A DNA stretch of 64,000 nucleotides from Methylotenera oryzisoli (lineage in GTDB: Bacteria > Pseudomonadota > Gammaproteobacteria > Burkholderiales > Methylophilaceae). The stretch is taken from the NCBI GenBank assembly GCA_945907735.1, contig CAMDTL010000005.1, positions 44,237 to 108,236 on the forward strand, given 5' to 3'. The translations under genes were made by a program, and so were the position numbers. Shown in pieces: positions 29,825 through 37,679 of this stretch. The notes below the pieces were generated by a model, which was not told where the DNA came from, made no database searches, and saw only the letters and a list, made by a program, of their open reading frames with translations. Positions within the stretch are counted from its first letter, which is position 1. Each line of letters begins with the position of its first letter.

Positions 29825-30382
29825 TTAATTTTCTAAAGGAATCTCTGTTTGCGCAAAATCTACAAACGGCGGTAGCTCGGCCAAGCTACGCAAATTTATA
29901 TCATCCAAAAAATGTTTAGTCGTTGCATACAGTGAAGGTCGGCCTGGCACTTCGCGCTGACCCACGACATCAATCCAATCGCGTTCTTGCAATTGGCGCA
30001 TCACGTTAGGGTTCACCGCAACACCGCGGATTTGCTCAATATCGCCACGGGTGACAGGTTGGCGATAGGCAATAATCGCCAGCGTTTCCATCACTGCGCG
30101 ACTATACTTTGCTTGACGTTCTGGGCTTAAGCGCACAATAAATTCGCTAAATTGTGGCTTGGCTTGAAAACGATAACCGGTGGCCACTTGTACCAACTCT
30201 AGCGTTTTTTCTGCCCAATCGTTCTTCAGTTCATCCAGCAACATGCGCAAAGTCGTGCGCTCCATGCGGCCTGCAAACAGTTTCAGCATATCATCCAAAC
30301 TCAATGGTCGCCCGGCGGTTAACAGCGCAGTTTCTAGCACTTGTGTCATTTCGATAATGTTGTCAGGTTCTTTCAATTGCAT
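29825..30382 (-). CDS. scpB: Segregation and condensation protein B
   Basis: This 185-residue winged-helix protein is the kleisin-interacting subunit of the SMC-ScpAB condensin, acting on chromosome compaction. Recognisable parts are VLETALLTAGRPLSLDDMLKLF at the start and AVMETLAIIAYRQPVTRGDIEQIRGV, the most conserved stretch, followed by GRPSLYATTKHFLDDI. It lies directly after scpA with a palindromic repeat between them. Confidence 0.95.
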   Translation of the reverse strand: MQLKEPDNIIEMTQVLETALLTAGRPLSLDDMLKLFAGRMERTTLRMLLDELKNDWAEKTLELVQVATGYRFQAKPQFSEFIVRLSPERQAKYSRAVMETLAIIAYRQPVTRGDIEQIRGVAVNPNVMRQLQERDWIDVVGQREVPGRPSLYATTKHFLDDINLRSLAELPPFVDFAQTEIPLEN

Positions 30383-30396
30383 TCATCCCAAAAATA

Positions 30397-30424
30397 CGTC
30401 ATTCCCGCGCAGGCGGGAATGACG
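30397..30424. repeat. Solo CGTCATTCCCGC palindrome
   Basis: This 28-bp near-perfect palindrome runs from CGTCATTCCCGC to GCGGGAATGACG. It equals one end of the element at 24013-24124 and lies between scpA and scpB. It may act as an mRNA-stabilising hairpin within the operon. Confidence 0.8.
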
Positions 30425-30433
30425 GTTAAGCAA

Positions 30434-31231
30434 TTACTCATTATCTGCACCATTCGCTTGCAGGTAAATCGGCGAAAACGCTTGCTGCTGCGTCAGGCGA
30501 ATTAAGCCTTCTTTTGCCAGCTCTAAAATCGCCAGAAAATTGACCACAAGTTTAGCCAAGCCATCGCTTACCACATCAAAAAGCTGTGAAAACTCCACCA
30601 TACCATCAGCCTTTAAGCGCCGTAGAATCTGGCTCATATGCTCACGCACCGAAAGTTCTGCCTTACCAATTTTATGATGTGAATTCAATTTGGCGCGTTT
30701 CAACACATTGCGCCAAGCTTCAACTAATTCATCCAGACTTACCTCAGGTGGTTTAATCTCGCTAATATGTTGATAATAAGCAGCCGCAACTTGTATTTCC
30801 ACGCCCACTTGCGGCATAGCATCTAAACGCTGTGCGGCGAGTTTAAGCGCCTCGTATTCCATCAAACGGCGCACTAACTCGGCACGCGGATCATCTTCCT
30901 CAGCAATTTCAGCAGGTTTTGGTAGCAACATGCGCGATTTAATCTCAATCAGCATCGCCGACATCAGCAGATAATCGGCAGCGAGTTCCAACTTAATTAC
31001 CTTCATTTTCTCTACATACACCATGTATTGCGCGGTCAATTGCGCCATGGGAATATCGAGAATATCTAGATTGTGCTTGCGGATAAGGTACAACAGCAAA
31101 TCGAGCGGGCCTTCAAATGCCTCTAAATACACTGCCAGCGCATCAGGCGGAATGTATAAATCATGTGGCAGCTCGCTAAGTAGCTCGCCTTTGATTTTGA
31201 TTTCTGAAGTTGTGAGTAACAAACATTCCAC
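30434..31231 (-). CDS. scpA: Segregation and condensation protein A
   Basis: This 265-residue kleisin subunit bridges the SMC heads and binds ScpB. Typical stretches are YLEAFEGPLDLLLYLIRKHN, LDILDIPMAQLTAQYM, ADYLLMSAMLIEIKSRMLLP and, near the C-terminus, FLAILELAKEGLIRLTQQQ. The frame opens with GTG. AGGTGG precedes and partly overlaps it, so an in-frame TTG three codons later is an alternative start. No ATG is available near the N-terminus. The gene heads the scpA-scpB-rluB operon. Confidence 0.93.
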   Translation of the reverse strand: MECLLLTTSEIKIKGELLSELPHDLYIPPDALAVYLEAFEGPLDLLLYLIRKHNLDILDIPMAQLTAQYMVYVEKMKVIKLELAADYLLMSAMLIEIKSRMLLPKPAEIAEEDDPRAELVRRLMEYEALKLAAQRLDAMPQVGVEIQVAAAYYQHISEIKPPEVSLDELVEAWRNVLKRAKLNSHHKIGKAELSVREHMSQILRRLKADGMVEFSQLFDVVSDGLAKLVVNFLAILELAKEGLIRLTQQQAFSPIYLQANGADNE

Positions 31232-31265
31232 CTAAAAAGTTATTTAAACAAGTGTAAAGCCGCCT

Positions 31266-31333
31266 CTGTCATTGCGGGCTTGACCCACAATCTAGTCAAT
31301 TAACAAGATGCTGACTCAAGTTCAGCATGACAG
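31266..31333. repeat. CTGTCAT-ended repeat, copy 1
   Basis: This 68-bp element begins CTGTCATTGCGGGCTTGACC and ends TTCAGCATGACAG. The ends are 7-bp inverted repeats (CTGTCAT/ATGACAG). It shares the first 30 bases and the AAGATGCTGA...CAAG/TTCAGCATGACAG part with the longer copy at 47140-47252. A separate inverted repeat (AAAACGG...CCGTTTT) follows at 31337-31363. Confidence 0.75.
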
Positions 31334-31412
31334 CCAAAACGGCTGTGCAAATTAAACCGTTTTGCACACCCTAATTAGCTTTAACATGTTCGAGTTCTTG
31401 AGCATTTTATGC

Positions 31413-31526
31413 TTACAATTTCTCACCTATACGTTCGGCCCGTATTTTCCCCAACCAGCTTGAAAGGCCAAAAACAACCACTCCAACTCCACCAATAGTA
31501 GTTAAAAATTCTATGAATTTTTTCAT
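31413..31526 (-). CDS. 37-residue hydrophobic small protein or N-terminal remnant
   Basis: An ATG preceded by GGAG at nine bases opens a 37-codon frame: MKKFIEFLTTIGGVGVVVFG followed by LSSWLGKIRAERIGEKL. One membrane-spanning segment (about residues 6-25) is followed by a basic amphipathic tail. The pattern resembles the N-terminus of longer accessory proteins in which a single helix is followed by 'LGKxxAxRIxE' and a coiled coil, so this may be their truncated relic. The start lies 24 bases after the upstream trpS stop in the same direction. No function can be assigned. Confidence 0.5.
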   Translation of the reverse strand: MKKFIEFLTTIGGVGVVVFGLSSWLGKIRAERIGEKL

Positions 31527-31549
31527 AAAAACTGGCTCCATTATTGTGA

Positions 31550-32752
31550 CTAACCGTAGTTCAAACCCATCACATCGCGTACATCGCGCATAGTTTCACG
31601 CGCCAGCTTACGCGCTTTTTCACAGCCTTCGGCGACAATATTTTTCACGAGCGTTGGGTCTTCGGCATACTGCGCGGCGCGTTCTTGAATTGGCTTGAGT
31701 TCTTTTAACACCGCCTCAATCACTGGTTGTTTGCATTCGATGCAGCCAATCGTTGCGCCTTTACAGCCGATTTGCACCCAATCTTTAACACTATTGTCAG
31801 AATACACTTCGTGCAATTGCCACACCGGGCATTTGGCTGGGTCGCCCGGGTCGGTACGGCGAACGCGCGCTGGGTCAGTCGGCATGGTTTTGATTTTTTT
31901 GGCAACAGTGTCGGTATCTTCGCGCAACGAAATGGTGTTGTTATACGATTTCGACATTTTTTGGCCGTCTAAACCCATCATTTTGCTGGCGGGCATCAGC
32001 TTATATTCTGGCTCAACCAATATCATTTTACCGCCACCTTCTAGGTAGCCGAGCAGACGCTCTTTATCGCCCATGCTCAGGCCTTGCTGCTCTTCTATCA
32101 ATGCCCGCGCGGATTCCAGCGCTTCTTCATCGCCATCTTGCTGATAAGCGCTGCGCATTTCTTCGTAAAATGCGCCTTTTTTACCGCCGAGTTTTTTAAT
32201 GGCAGCTTCGGCTTTTTCTTCAAAACCAGCTTCTTTACCGTAAATGTGATTAAAACGGCGGGCGATTTCACGCGTAAATTCAATATGCGGCACTTGGTCT
32301 TCGCCCACTGGTACTTGCGTGGCCTTGTAGATGAGAATATCCGCAGACTGTAATAATGGATAGCCCAGAAAGCCGTAGGTAGATAAATCTTTACTGGCAA
32401 GTTTTTCTTGCTGGTCTTTATAGGTCGGCACACGTTCTAGCCAACTCAGCGGCGTAATCATGGAAAGTAGCGTAAATAGTTCGGCATGTTCTGGCACGCG
32501 AGATTGAATGAAAATAGTGGCATTGGCAGGGTCAACACCCGCAGCCAGCCAATCGATGACCATTTCCCACACAGATTCCTCAATAATTTCTGGCGTATCG
32601 TAATGCGTGGTGAGCGCGTGCCAATCGGCCACAAAAAACAGGCACTCATGCTCATGCTGTAGCTTAATCCAATTTTTGAGTACACCGTTGTAATGCCCAA
32701 GATGCAAGTTGCCTGTAGGGCGCATGCCCGATAAAACGCGTTCGATTGCCAT
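31550..32752 (-). CDS. trpS: Tryptophanyl-tRNA synthetase
   Basis: This 400-residue class I synthetase charges tRNA-Trp. The HIGH-type motif is HLGH in MRPTGNLHLGHYNGVLKNW and the KMSKS motif is in GLDGQKMSKSYNNTISL. It is the longer variant with a middle insertion (about residues 165-250) and a cysteine-containing stretch CKGATIGCIECK near 330, seen in many beta- and gamma-proteobacteria. It lies in the conserved string between the M50 protease and scpA. Confidence 0.96.
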   Translation of the reverse strand: MAIERVLSGMRPTGNLHLGHYNGVLKNWIKLQHEHECLFFVADWHALTTHYDTPEIIEESVWEMVIDWLAAGVDPANATIFIQSRVPEHAELFTLLSMITPLSWLERVPTYKDQQEKLASKDLSTYGFLGYPLLQSADILIYKATQVPVGEDQVPHIEFTREIARRFNHIYGKEAGFEEKAEAAIKKLGGKKGAFYEEMRSAYQQDGDEEALESARALIEEQQGLSMGDKERLLGYLEGGGKMILVEPEYKLMPASKMMGLDGQKMSKSYNNTISLREDTDTVAKKIKTMPTDPARVRRTDPGDPAKCPVWQLHEVYSDNSVKDWVQIGCKGATIGCIECKQPVIEAVLKELKPIQERAAQYAEDPTLVKNIVAEGCEKARKLARETMRDVRDVMGLNYG

Positions 32753-32808
32753 GAATTAAAAAACCTGAAATTGAGTTGTGTTTATTATAGCAAGTGGCGC
32801 TGGGTTAT

Positions 32809-33441
32809 TTAAATTAAACTAAAAATGACGCGGTAAGCAAGCCCGATAAATGGATCTAAAATTTTGCCTAAAATACCTGTAAACAGCAGCGCAATTAAAA
32901 TAAAAAAACCGAAGCGCTCTATTTGTGAAAATGGCCGCGCCAAATGATTTGGCAATAAGCTCACGGCAATACGCCCACCATCGAGCGGCGGCAAAGGCAA
33001 CAAATTAAGCACCATCAACACGATGTTAATGGATACGCCAGCTTTGCCCATCACCTCCATTGGTAGCGCATACGCGCCAGTAGCAGATGAGAATTTAATG
33101 ACAAATACCCAAAAAACTGCCATGGCTAAGTTTGAAGCTGGGCCTGCGGCTGCGACCCACAGCATGTCTTTTTTAGGATTGCGCAAATTGCTGAAATCAA
33201 CTGGCACTGGCTTGGCCCAGCCGAATAAAATGCCGCCCAACATCACCGTGAGTGCGGGCAATAAAATGGTGCCAAATGGATCGATATGTTTAAGCGGATT
33301 TAGGCTAATTCTGCCTAACTTTTCCGCAGTTAAATCGCCAAAATATTTCGCCGCATAGCCATGCGCAGCCTCATGCACGGTAATTGCGAATATGATTGGC
33401 AGCGCGTATATCGCTATTTTTTGTACGATGTTAAATTCCAT
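32809..33441 (-). CDS. Site-2 protease family zinc metalloprotease (M50)
   Basis: This 210-residue polytopic membrane protein has the zinc-binding HExxH variant in TVHEAAHGYAAKYFGD (residues about 22-37) and the third ligand in NLLPLPPLDGGRIAVSLLP. Membrane segments are visible at about 10-28, 55-75, 92-115, 130-150 and 180-200. It is the short, PDZ-less class. Substrates are unknown. Its place between yciO and trpS is conserved in beta-proteobacteria. Confidence 0.9.
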   Translation of the reverse strand: MEFNIVQKIAIYALPIIFAITVHEAAHGYAAKYFGDLTAEKLGRISLNPLKHIDPFGTILLPALTVMLGGILFGWAKPVPVDFSNLRNPKKDMLWVAAAGPASNLAMAVFWVFVIKFSSATGAYALPMEVMGKAGVSINIVLMVLNLLPLPPLDGGRIAVSLLPNHLARPFSQIERFGFFILIALLFTGILGKILDPFIGLAYRVIFSLI

Positions 33442-33453
33442 ATGTTTCCTATT

Positions 33454-33582
33454 CTACCAACCAAACGGCTCTGTGCTCGTGGTGCCTTGGCGAACCAATA
33501 TCGGCGCGGCTTCTGTCAAATCGATTACCGTAGTCAAGCCAGTGTGGTGAATTGCCGAATCAAACACCAAATACTGTGCCAT
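33454..33582 (-). pseudogene. yciO: YciO/Sua5 family gene with large internal deletion
   Basis: Directly after the PHP gene stop (TAA then ATG) a 42-codon frame reads MAQYLVFDSAIHHTGLTTVI then DLTEAAPILVRQGTTSTEPF-GW. YciO/TsaC-like proteins are about 205 residues, start MAQYF, and end with a segment like 'DLVIDGGYCGxEPTTVVDLT...VxRxGxGDPxPF'. Here the first four residues and the last 38 remain and about 160 codons between are missing, in frame. The gene order PHP-yciO-M50-trpS is conserved, which confirms the identity. The product cannot bind the nucleotide or threonylcarbamoyl substrate, so it is non-functional. Confidence 0.82.
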
Positions 33583-34437
33583 TTAGTTCAGCAAATAAGC
33601 AGCTTCTGGCCAATCATCCCATACTGGCACACAGCCCGCAGGCAGGTTTGGCACACTACCCATAGCCATGTGCGATACGCCGTAGCCGTGATAATCAGAG
33701 CCTATGGAGCACTTTAGGCTAAATTGATGTGCGATTTTAGCAAATTGCTGATATTGCGGTGGCGTGTGGCTACCGGTGATGACCTCAATCGCCGCGCCAC
33801 CGTAACTTCTAAATTCTTGCATGAGCTCCAACATGTTGATGCGGCCTAAATCATAACGGCCTGGATGCGCAATCACCGCGCTGCCACCCGCACCAATAAT
33901 CAACTCCACCGCTTCTTGCAAAGTCATCCATTGGTGGTCGACAAAGCCAGGCTTGCCTTTGACCAAGAACTTTTTGAAGACGGTTTTGACATCTTTTGCG
34001 TTGCCATTTTGCACCAAAAATTGTGCGAAATGGCTGCGCGTTAAAATACTCTGCTTGGCAATGGCGTTCGCGCCCTCGTAAGCGCCATGAATGCCCACTT
34101 TTGCCAAACCAGCCGCTATTTCTTGCGCACGCGCATCGCGCCCGATGCGCACTTTATCCAATGCGGTTTTTAGGGCTTTATTTTCAGCATCAATTTTTAA
34201 ACCGACAATATGCAGCGTGCGTTTTTTCCAAGTTGCAGAAATTTCCACCCCATTAACAAACTGAATACCATATTGCATAGCCGCCTCCCGCGCGGCTTGC
34301 AAGCCACCCACATCGTCGTGATCGGTCAGCGCCAACACTTTTACGCCACTTTTAGCGGCGTGTGCGACTAATTCTTGTGGCGATAAAATGCCATCTGAAA
34401 TGGTAGAGTGACAATGTAAATCAATCTGTGCGGCCAT
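33583..34437 (-). CDS. PHP-domain phosphoesterase (YciV/RNase AM-like)
   Basis: This 284-residue PHP protein has metal-binding motifs QIDLHCHSTISDGIL near the N-terminus, LALTDHDDVGGL, AHPGRYD and GSDYHGYG. E. coli YciV/RnmA (TrpH) acts as a nucleoside 3',5'-bisphosphate phosphatase and 5'-3' exonuclease on short RNA, which is the probable function. The ATG giving MAAQIDLHCH was preferred to an in-frame TTG five codons upstream. Neither has a strong ribosome site. It precedes the yciO relic with no gap. Confidence 0.88.
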   Translation of the reverse strand: MAAQIDLHCHSTISDGILSPQELVAHAAKSGVKVLALTDHDDVGGLQAAREAAMQYGIQFVNGVEISATWKKRTLHIVGLKIDAENKALKTALDKVRIGRDARAQEIAAGLAKVGIHGAYEGANAIAKQSILTRSHFAQFLVQNGNAKDVKTVFKKFLVKGKPGFVDHQWMTLQEAVELIIGAGGSAVIAHPGRYDLGRINMLELMQEFRSYGGAAIEVITGSHTPPQYQQFAKIAHQFSLKCSIGSDYHGYGVSHMAMGSVPNLPAGCVPVWDDWPEAAYLLN

Positions 34438-34543
34438 AGAGAAATTATGCAACCAATGTTTGGTAATTGTAGTTTTGCTTTAATTCTGAAATCATAGCAA
34501 AATACCAGCTTCGCAGATACACAAGCTTATAGCCGAAAGTCTT

Positions 34544-35098
34544 ATGAAATTTTTCTTTGATTTACTGCCCGTTATTTTATTTTTTGTTGCTTTCAAACTT
34601 TACGATATTTACGTCGCCACCGCCGTCGCTATTGGCGTGACGCTTGCCATGATTATTTACGCCAAAATTCGCCACGGCAAAATCGAGAAAATGTTGCTGG
34701 TAAACGGCGTCATTATTAGCGTGCTGGGCGGCATTACATTATTGCTGCACGACCAAACCTACATTATGTGGAAACCGACTGTGCTGTATTGGCTGATGGC
34801 CGCTATATTGCTGCTTTCAAACCAGTTTTTAAAAAAGAATTTTATACAACAAATGATGGGCAAAATGATTCATGCACCCAAGCCAACTTGGGATAAAGTG
34901 AACTTAGTTTGGGTGGTTTTTTTAATATTGTTGGGGCTTTTAAATCTTTATGTCGCGTTTAATTACAGCTTAGATACTTGGGTAAACTTTAAATTATTTG
35001 GCGTGACCAGCTTGATGTTTGTGTTTGTCATCGCGCATACCATTGCCTTGAGAAAATATTTGATTGACCCAGCTGAAGAAAATAACAATGTGGTATAG
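34544..35098 (+). CDS. yciB: Intracellular septation protein A family membrane protein (YciB)
   Basis: This 184-residue inner-membrane protein has five hydrophobic helices. The N-terminal [21 protein letters not shown] and [33 protein letters not shown] are family signatures. YciB is linked to cell-envelope synthesis and division-complex interactions. It overlaps yciI by 11 bp and leads a yciB-yciI-bolA-ppiC cluster. It is divergent from the PHP gene. Confidence 0.93.
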   Translation: MKFFFDLLPVILFFVAFKLYDIYVATAVAIGVTLAMIIYAKIRHGKIEKMLLVNGVIISVLGGITLLLHDQTYIMWKPTVLYWLMAAILLLSNQFLKKNFIQQMMGKMIHAPKPTWDKVNLVWVVFLILLGLLNLYVAFNYSLDTWVNFKLFGVTSLMFVFVIAHTIALRKYLIDPAEENNNVV

Positions 35099-35387
35099 CA
35101 TTATTGCAGAAGATGTTGCAAACAGCCTTGAAAGACGCATGCATGCCAAGCCTTCTCATTTAGCACGTTTAACCGAGCTGCAAAACCAAGGCCGTTTACT
35201 TTTAGCTGGGCCTTTCCCTGCCATTGATAGCATTGACCCAGGGCCAGCAGGCTTTAGTGGCAGTTTAATTGTGGCAGAGTTTGCAGATTTAACCGCAGCA
35301 AAAAGTTGGGCAGAAGCCGATCCATTTGTCATCGCAGGTGTGTATGCCAATGTGACAGTGAAACCTTTTCGCAAAACGTTACCTTAA
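35088..35387 (+). CDS. yciI: YciI family protein
   Basis: This 99-residue ferredoxin-like-fold protein begins [18 protein letters not shown] and has [13 protein letters not shown] and [22 protein letters not shown], typical of YciI, where His and Asp residues form a putative active site. Biochemical function is unknown. The ATG at 35088 has GAAG eight bases upstream and matches the family start; the frame extends further up but only into yciB. Confidence 0.92.
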   Translation: MWYSIIAEDVANSLERRMHAKPSHLARLTELQNQGRLLLAGPFPAIDSIDPGPAGFSGSLIVAEFADLTAAKSWAEADPFVIAGVYANVTVKPFRKTLP

Positions 35388-35414
35388 ATTAGCGCACTTA
35401 ACTTAGAGTACAGC

Positions 35415-35678
35415 ATGAATTTAGTAGAAATTATTAAAGCAAAATTGGCCGCGCTTGAGCCAGTAAGCCTTGAAATACAAGATGATAGCGCGCAACACGC
35501 AGGCCACGCAGGCAACACTGGTGGCGGGCATTTCACCGTAAAAATTGTAAGCTCGCAATTTTCGCAAAAATCGCAGATAATGCGACACCGTATGATTTAT
35601 CAAGCATTAAGCAATTTAATTCCGCAGCAAATTCATGCTATCAGCATACTTGCAATTTCACCCGACGACACCATTTAA
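35415..35678 (+). CDS. bolA: BolA family protein
   Basis: This 87-residue BolA-like protein has the core HFTVKIVSSQFSQKSQIMRHRMIYQALSNL, where His and neighbouring residues can share Fe-S ligands with monothiol glutaredoxins. It begins MNLVEIIKAKLAALEP. A Gly/His-rich insertion (HAGHAGNTGGGH) before the core provides the typical H[A]GH motif of this subgroup. Likely roles are Fe-S trafficking and stress morphology. It is the third gene of the yciB-yciI-bolA-ppiC string. Confidence 0.92.
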   Translation: MNLVEIIKAKLAALEPVSLEIQDDSAQHAGHAGNTGGGHFTVKIVSSQFSQKSQIMRHRMIYQALSNLIPQQIHAISILAISPDDTI

Positions 35679-35733
35679 ACTGCAAAATTAATTTATCTCG
35701 CAAGCCCTCATTTTTCAACTTAAGGATTTTTTA

Positions 35734-36543
35734 ATGAAGATTAATCAAATATTCCTCGCAATCGCCGCAATTTCAAGCCTATCTTTCGCCCCAGCTTTGT
35801 ACGCTGCCGATGCAGCCGCCACCGTAAACGGCAAGCCCATTAAACAATCTTGGGTAGATTTCATTATGAAAGATGCACAAGCGCGCGGCCAAAAAGGCGA
35901 TGGCTTGAAAAATGCCGTGATTAACGAATTGGTGGGTTCTGAGTTGGCCTATCAAGAAGCGGTAAAACTAGGTGTTGATAAAAACCCAGTCGTGGCGATT
36001 GCTGCAGAAATCGGTCAGCGCAAATTAGTGGTGAATGCGTTTTTAGCAGATTTTATGAAAAAAAACCCTGTGACGGATGCTGATAAAAAAGCTGCCTACG
36101 AGCAATACAAAAAAGAATTGGGCGATAAAGAATATAGCGCGCGTCATATTTTGGTTAAAACTGAAGCTGAAGCCACCGACATTACGGCACAGATTAAAAA
36201 TGGCGGTGATTTTTCAAAACTTGCCAAAGAAAAATCTCTAGACCCAGGTAGTAAAGAAACAGGTGGCGATTTGGGCTGGTTCTCAGCGGCTGGCATGGTA
36301 AAACCATTTAGCGATGCGGCGCTTAGCCTTAAAAAAGGTGAAACGACAACAGCGCCAGTGCAAACTCAATTTGGCTGGCACGTGATTAAATTGGTCGATA
36401 CGCGCGCAACGCAAGTGCCTGCATTCGACAAAATTAAAGATGGTTTAGAGCGCACATTACAACAACGTAATCTAGAAAAAATGATGTTGGAATTAAAAGC
36501 GAAAGCGAAAATTGATGTGCCTAGTGCAACTTCAGCAAAATAA
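35734..36543 (+). CDS. Periplasmic peptidyl-prolyl isomerase, parvulin type
   Basis: This 269-residue exported foldase has a signal peptide at about residues 1-24 (MKINQIFLAIAAISSLSFAPALYA), a SurA-like N-terminal helical part and a PpiC-type parvulin domain at about 130-225 (YSARHILVKTEAEATDITAQ, GGDLGWFSAAGMVKPFSDA, QTQFGWHVIKLVD). It would help outer-membrane and periplasmic proteins fold. A strong ribosome site (AAGGA) is present. The gene ends before a long imperfect terminator. Confidence 0.93.
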   Translation: MKINQIFLAIAAISSLSFAPALYAADAAATVNGKPIKQSWVDFIMKDAQARGQKGDGLKNAVINELVGSELAYQEAVKLGVDKNPVVAIAAEIGQRKLVVNAFLADFMKKNPVTDADKKAAYEQYKKELGDKEYSARHILVKTEAEATDITAQIKNGGDFSKLAKEKSLDPGSKETGGDLGWFSAAGMVKPFSDAALSLKKGETTTAPVQTQFGWHVIKLVDTRATQVPAFDKIKDGLERTLQQRNLEKMMLELKAKAKIDVPSATSAK

Positions 36544-36554
36544 TTTTTACCTTT

Positions 36555-36650
36555 AAAAAAACCTGCGAGACTGCAGGGCCTGCCCCGTGGAATATACAAG
36601 CCAAACCAATATTTGGCCTAGCTTGTTGCTCACACGCGACAGGCTTTTTT
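36555..36650 (+). terminator. Imperfect terminator with a long inserted loop
   Basis: AAAAAACCTGCG (36555 on) pairs imperfectly with CGACAGGCTTTTTT (ending 36650), but about 60 bases lie between them. The insert contains GGGCCTGCCCCGTGG and an AAGC/GCTT hairpin around AATATTTGG. This looks like an intrinsic terminator enlarged by insertion of a repeat, possibly a diverged member of the hairpin family. Whether it still terminates is unclear. Confidence 0.45.
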
Positions 36651-36676
36651 ATTTGCAAAAAATGTTTGTTTTTAAT

Positions 36677-36695
36677 TGCGAACCATTATCATTTA
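36677..36695. promoter_or_regulatory. Fur box upstream of FTR1 permease
   Basis: TGCGAACCATTATCATTTA resembles the 19-bp Fur consensus, with the strong right half ATTATCATT. It lies about 40 bp before the permease ATG, next to a TATATA -10-like sequence. Iron-bound Fur would block transcription here, so the permease is probably made only under iron shortage. Confidence 0.7.
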
Positions 36696-36736
36696 GATAT
36701 ATACTAAGCATTATATTGGTTTAATTCAAAGGATAA

Positions 36737-37531
36737 ATGATGTTTGAAACACTAATGATTGCATTTCGAGAAGGCTTAGAAGGCTTTTTAATCATAGCGA
36801 TTACACTGACTTATCTTGCCAAAACTGGTGGTGAAAAACTCATTCCATCGGTACGCCAAGGCTGCTATGTGGCGGTGGTAGCTTGTGTCATCCTAGGTGT
36901 GGCACTGGTTAAAGTTGGCGGCTTAACGCCATTTTGGGAGGGTTCTTTAGCACTGATGGTCGCTACTCTTGTCATTACCTGCACAATACACATGCTCAAA
37001 CTAGGCAAACACATGAAGCGCGAAATCACTAGCGCCATTGATAAAGCGGTATCTAACCCTAGCGGTGGCGCTAAATTGGGTATATTTTTGTTTGTATTAT
37101 TAATGATAGGCCGCGAAGGCTTAGAAGCCACCACCATGATCGCCTCGCTCGCCCAAACCACAAGCGGCTTGCCGCTCGCAATAGGTGGCGTAATTGGCCT
37201 CTTACTGGCAGCGCTGGTGGCTTGGGCTTGGATCAAATATGGATACCGCATTAACCTTGGCTTATTTTTCCAAGTAACTGCGGCATTTATGGTGATATTC
37301 TCCATTCAATTGCTTATTTATGCATTTCACGAATACACAGAATCTGCCGAAATCGCAAGTCTAGGCATTATGGACAACGCCTATTGGCACGAAGCGACCG
37401 AAGACTACGGTCCTGGCGGTAGAGTTGGTGCTTGGATTTCTTATAGCCTAGTGTTGGTGCCGCTCGCTTTCTTAGCTTACAGCTTCTTAAAAGGCAAACA
37501 AGTGACGCCATTAGCAATGAAAAGTAACTAA
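36737..37531 (+). CDS. FTR1-family iron permease
   Basis: This 264-residue polytopic inner-membrane protein has two REGLE iron-binding motifs, FREGLEGFLIIA near residue 9 and GREGLEATTMIAS near 130, and seven hydrophobic helices. The family (yeast Ftr1, bacterial EfeU) carries ferric or ferrous iron into the cell with a partner oxidase or binding protein. No EfeO/EfeB or multicopper oxidase is adjacent. A Fur box precedes it. C-terminal GPGGRVGAWISYSLVLVPLAF is typical. Confidence 0.92.
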   Translation: MMFETLMIAFREGLEGFLIIAITLTYLAKTGGEKLIPSVRQGCYVAVVACVILGVALVKVGGLTPFWEGSLALMVATLVITCTIHMLKLGKHMKREITSAIDKAVSNPSGGAKLGIFLFVLLMIGREGLEATTMIASLAQTTSGLPLAIGGVIGLLLAALVAWAWIKYGYRINLGLFFQVTAAFMVIFSIQLLIYAFHEYTESAEIASLGIMDNAYWHEATEDYGPGGRVGAWISYSLVLVPLAFLAYSFLKGKQVTPLAMKSN

Positions 37532-37550
37532 CTCGCTTTCAACGCCCACT

Positions 37551-37604
37551 CGCCTATCAAGCACTACTAAAGCAAGCTTGGTAGGCTTTATTTTTTGATA
37601 GGCG
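37551..37604 (+). terminator. Terminator after FTR1 permease
   Basis: An inner hairpin TAAAGC...GCTTTA followed by TTTTTT is nested in outer 10-bp arms CGCCTATCAA/TTGATAGGCG. The position 20 bp after the stop and the T-run support an intrinsic terminator. Confidence 0.7.
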
Positions 37605-37679
37605 CTAATTTAGCTTTAGCGTGTGCCTTTCTGTTAAAATTCCGTTTGGTTCATTTTGAATTTTAATGCTAAGCCTTTC

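Noticed and set aside
36865..37305. 146-codon frame antisense to the FTR1 permease
   Set aside because: Shadow of a well-supported gene with no start signal.
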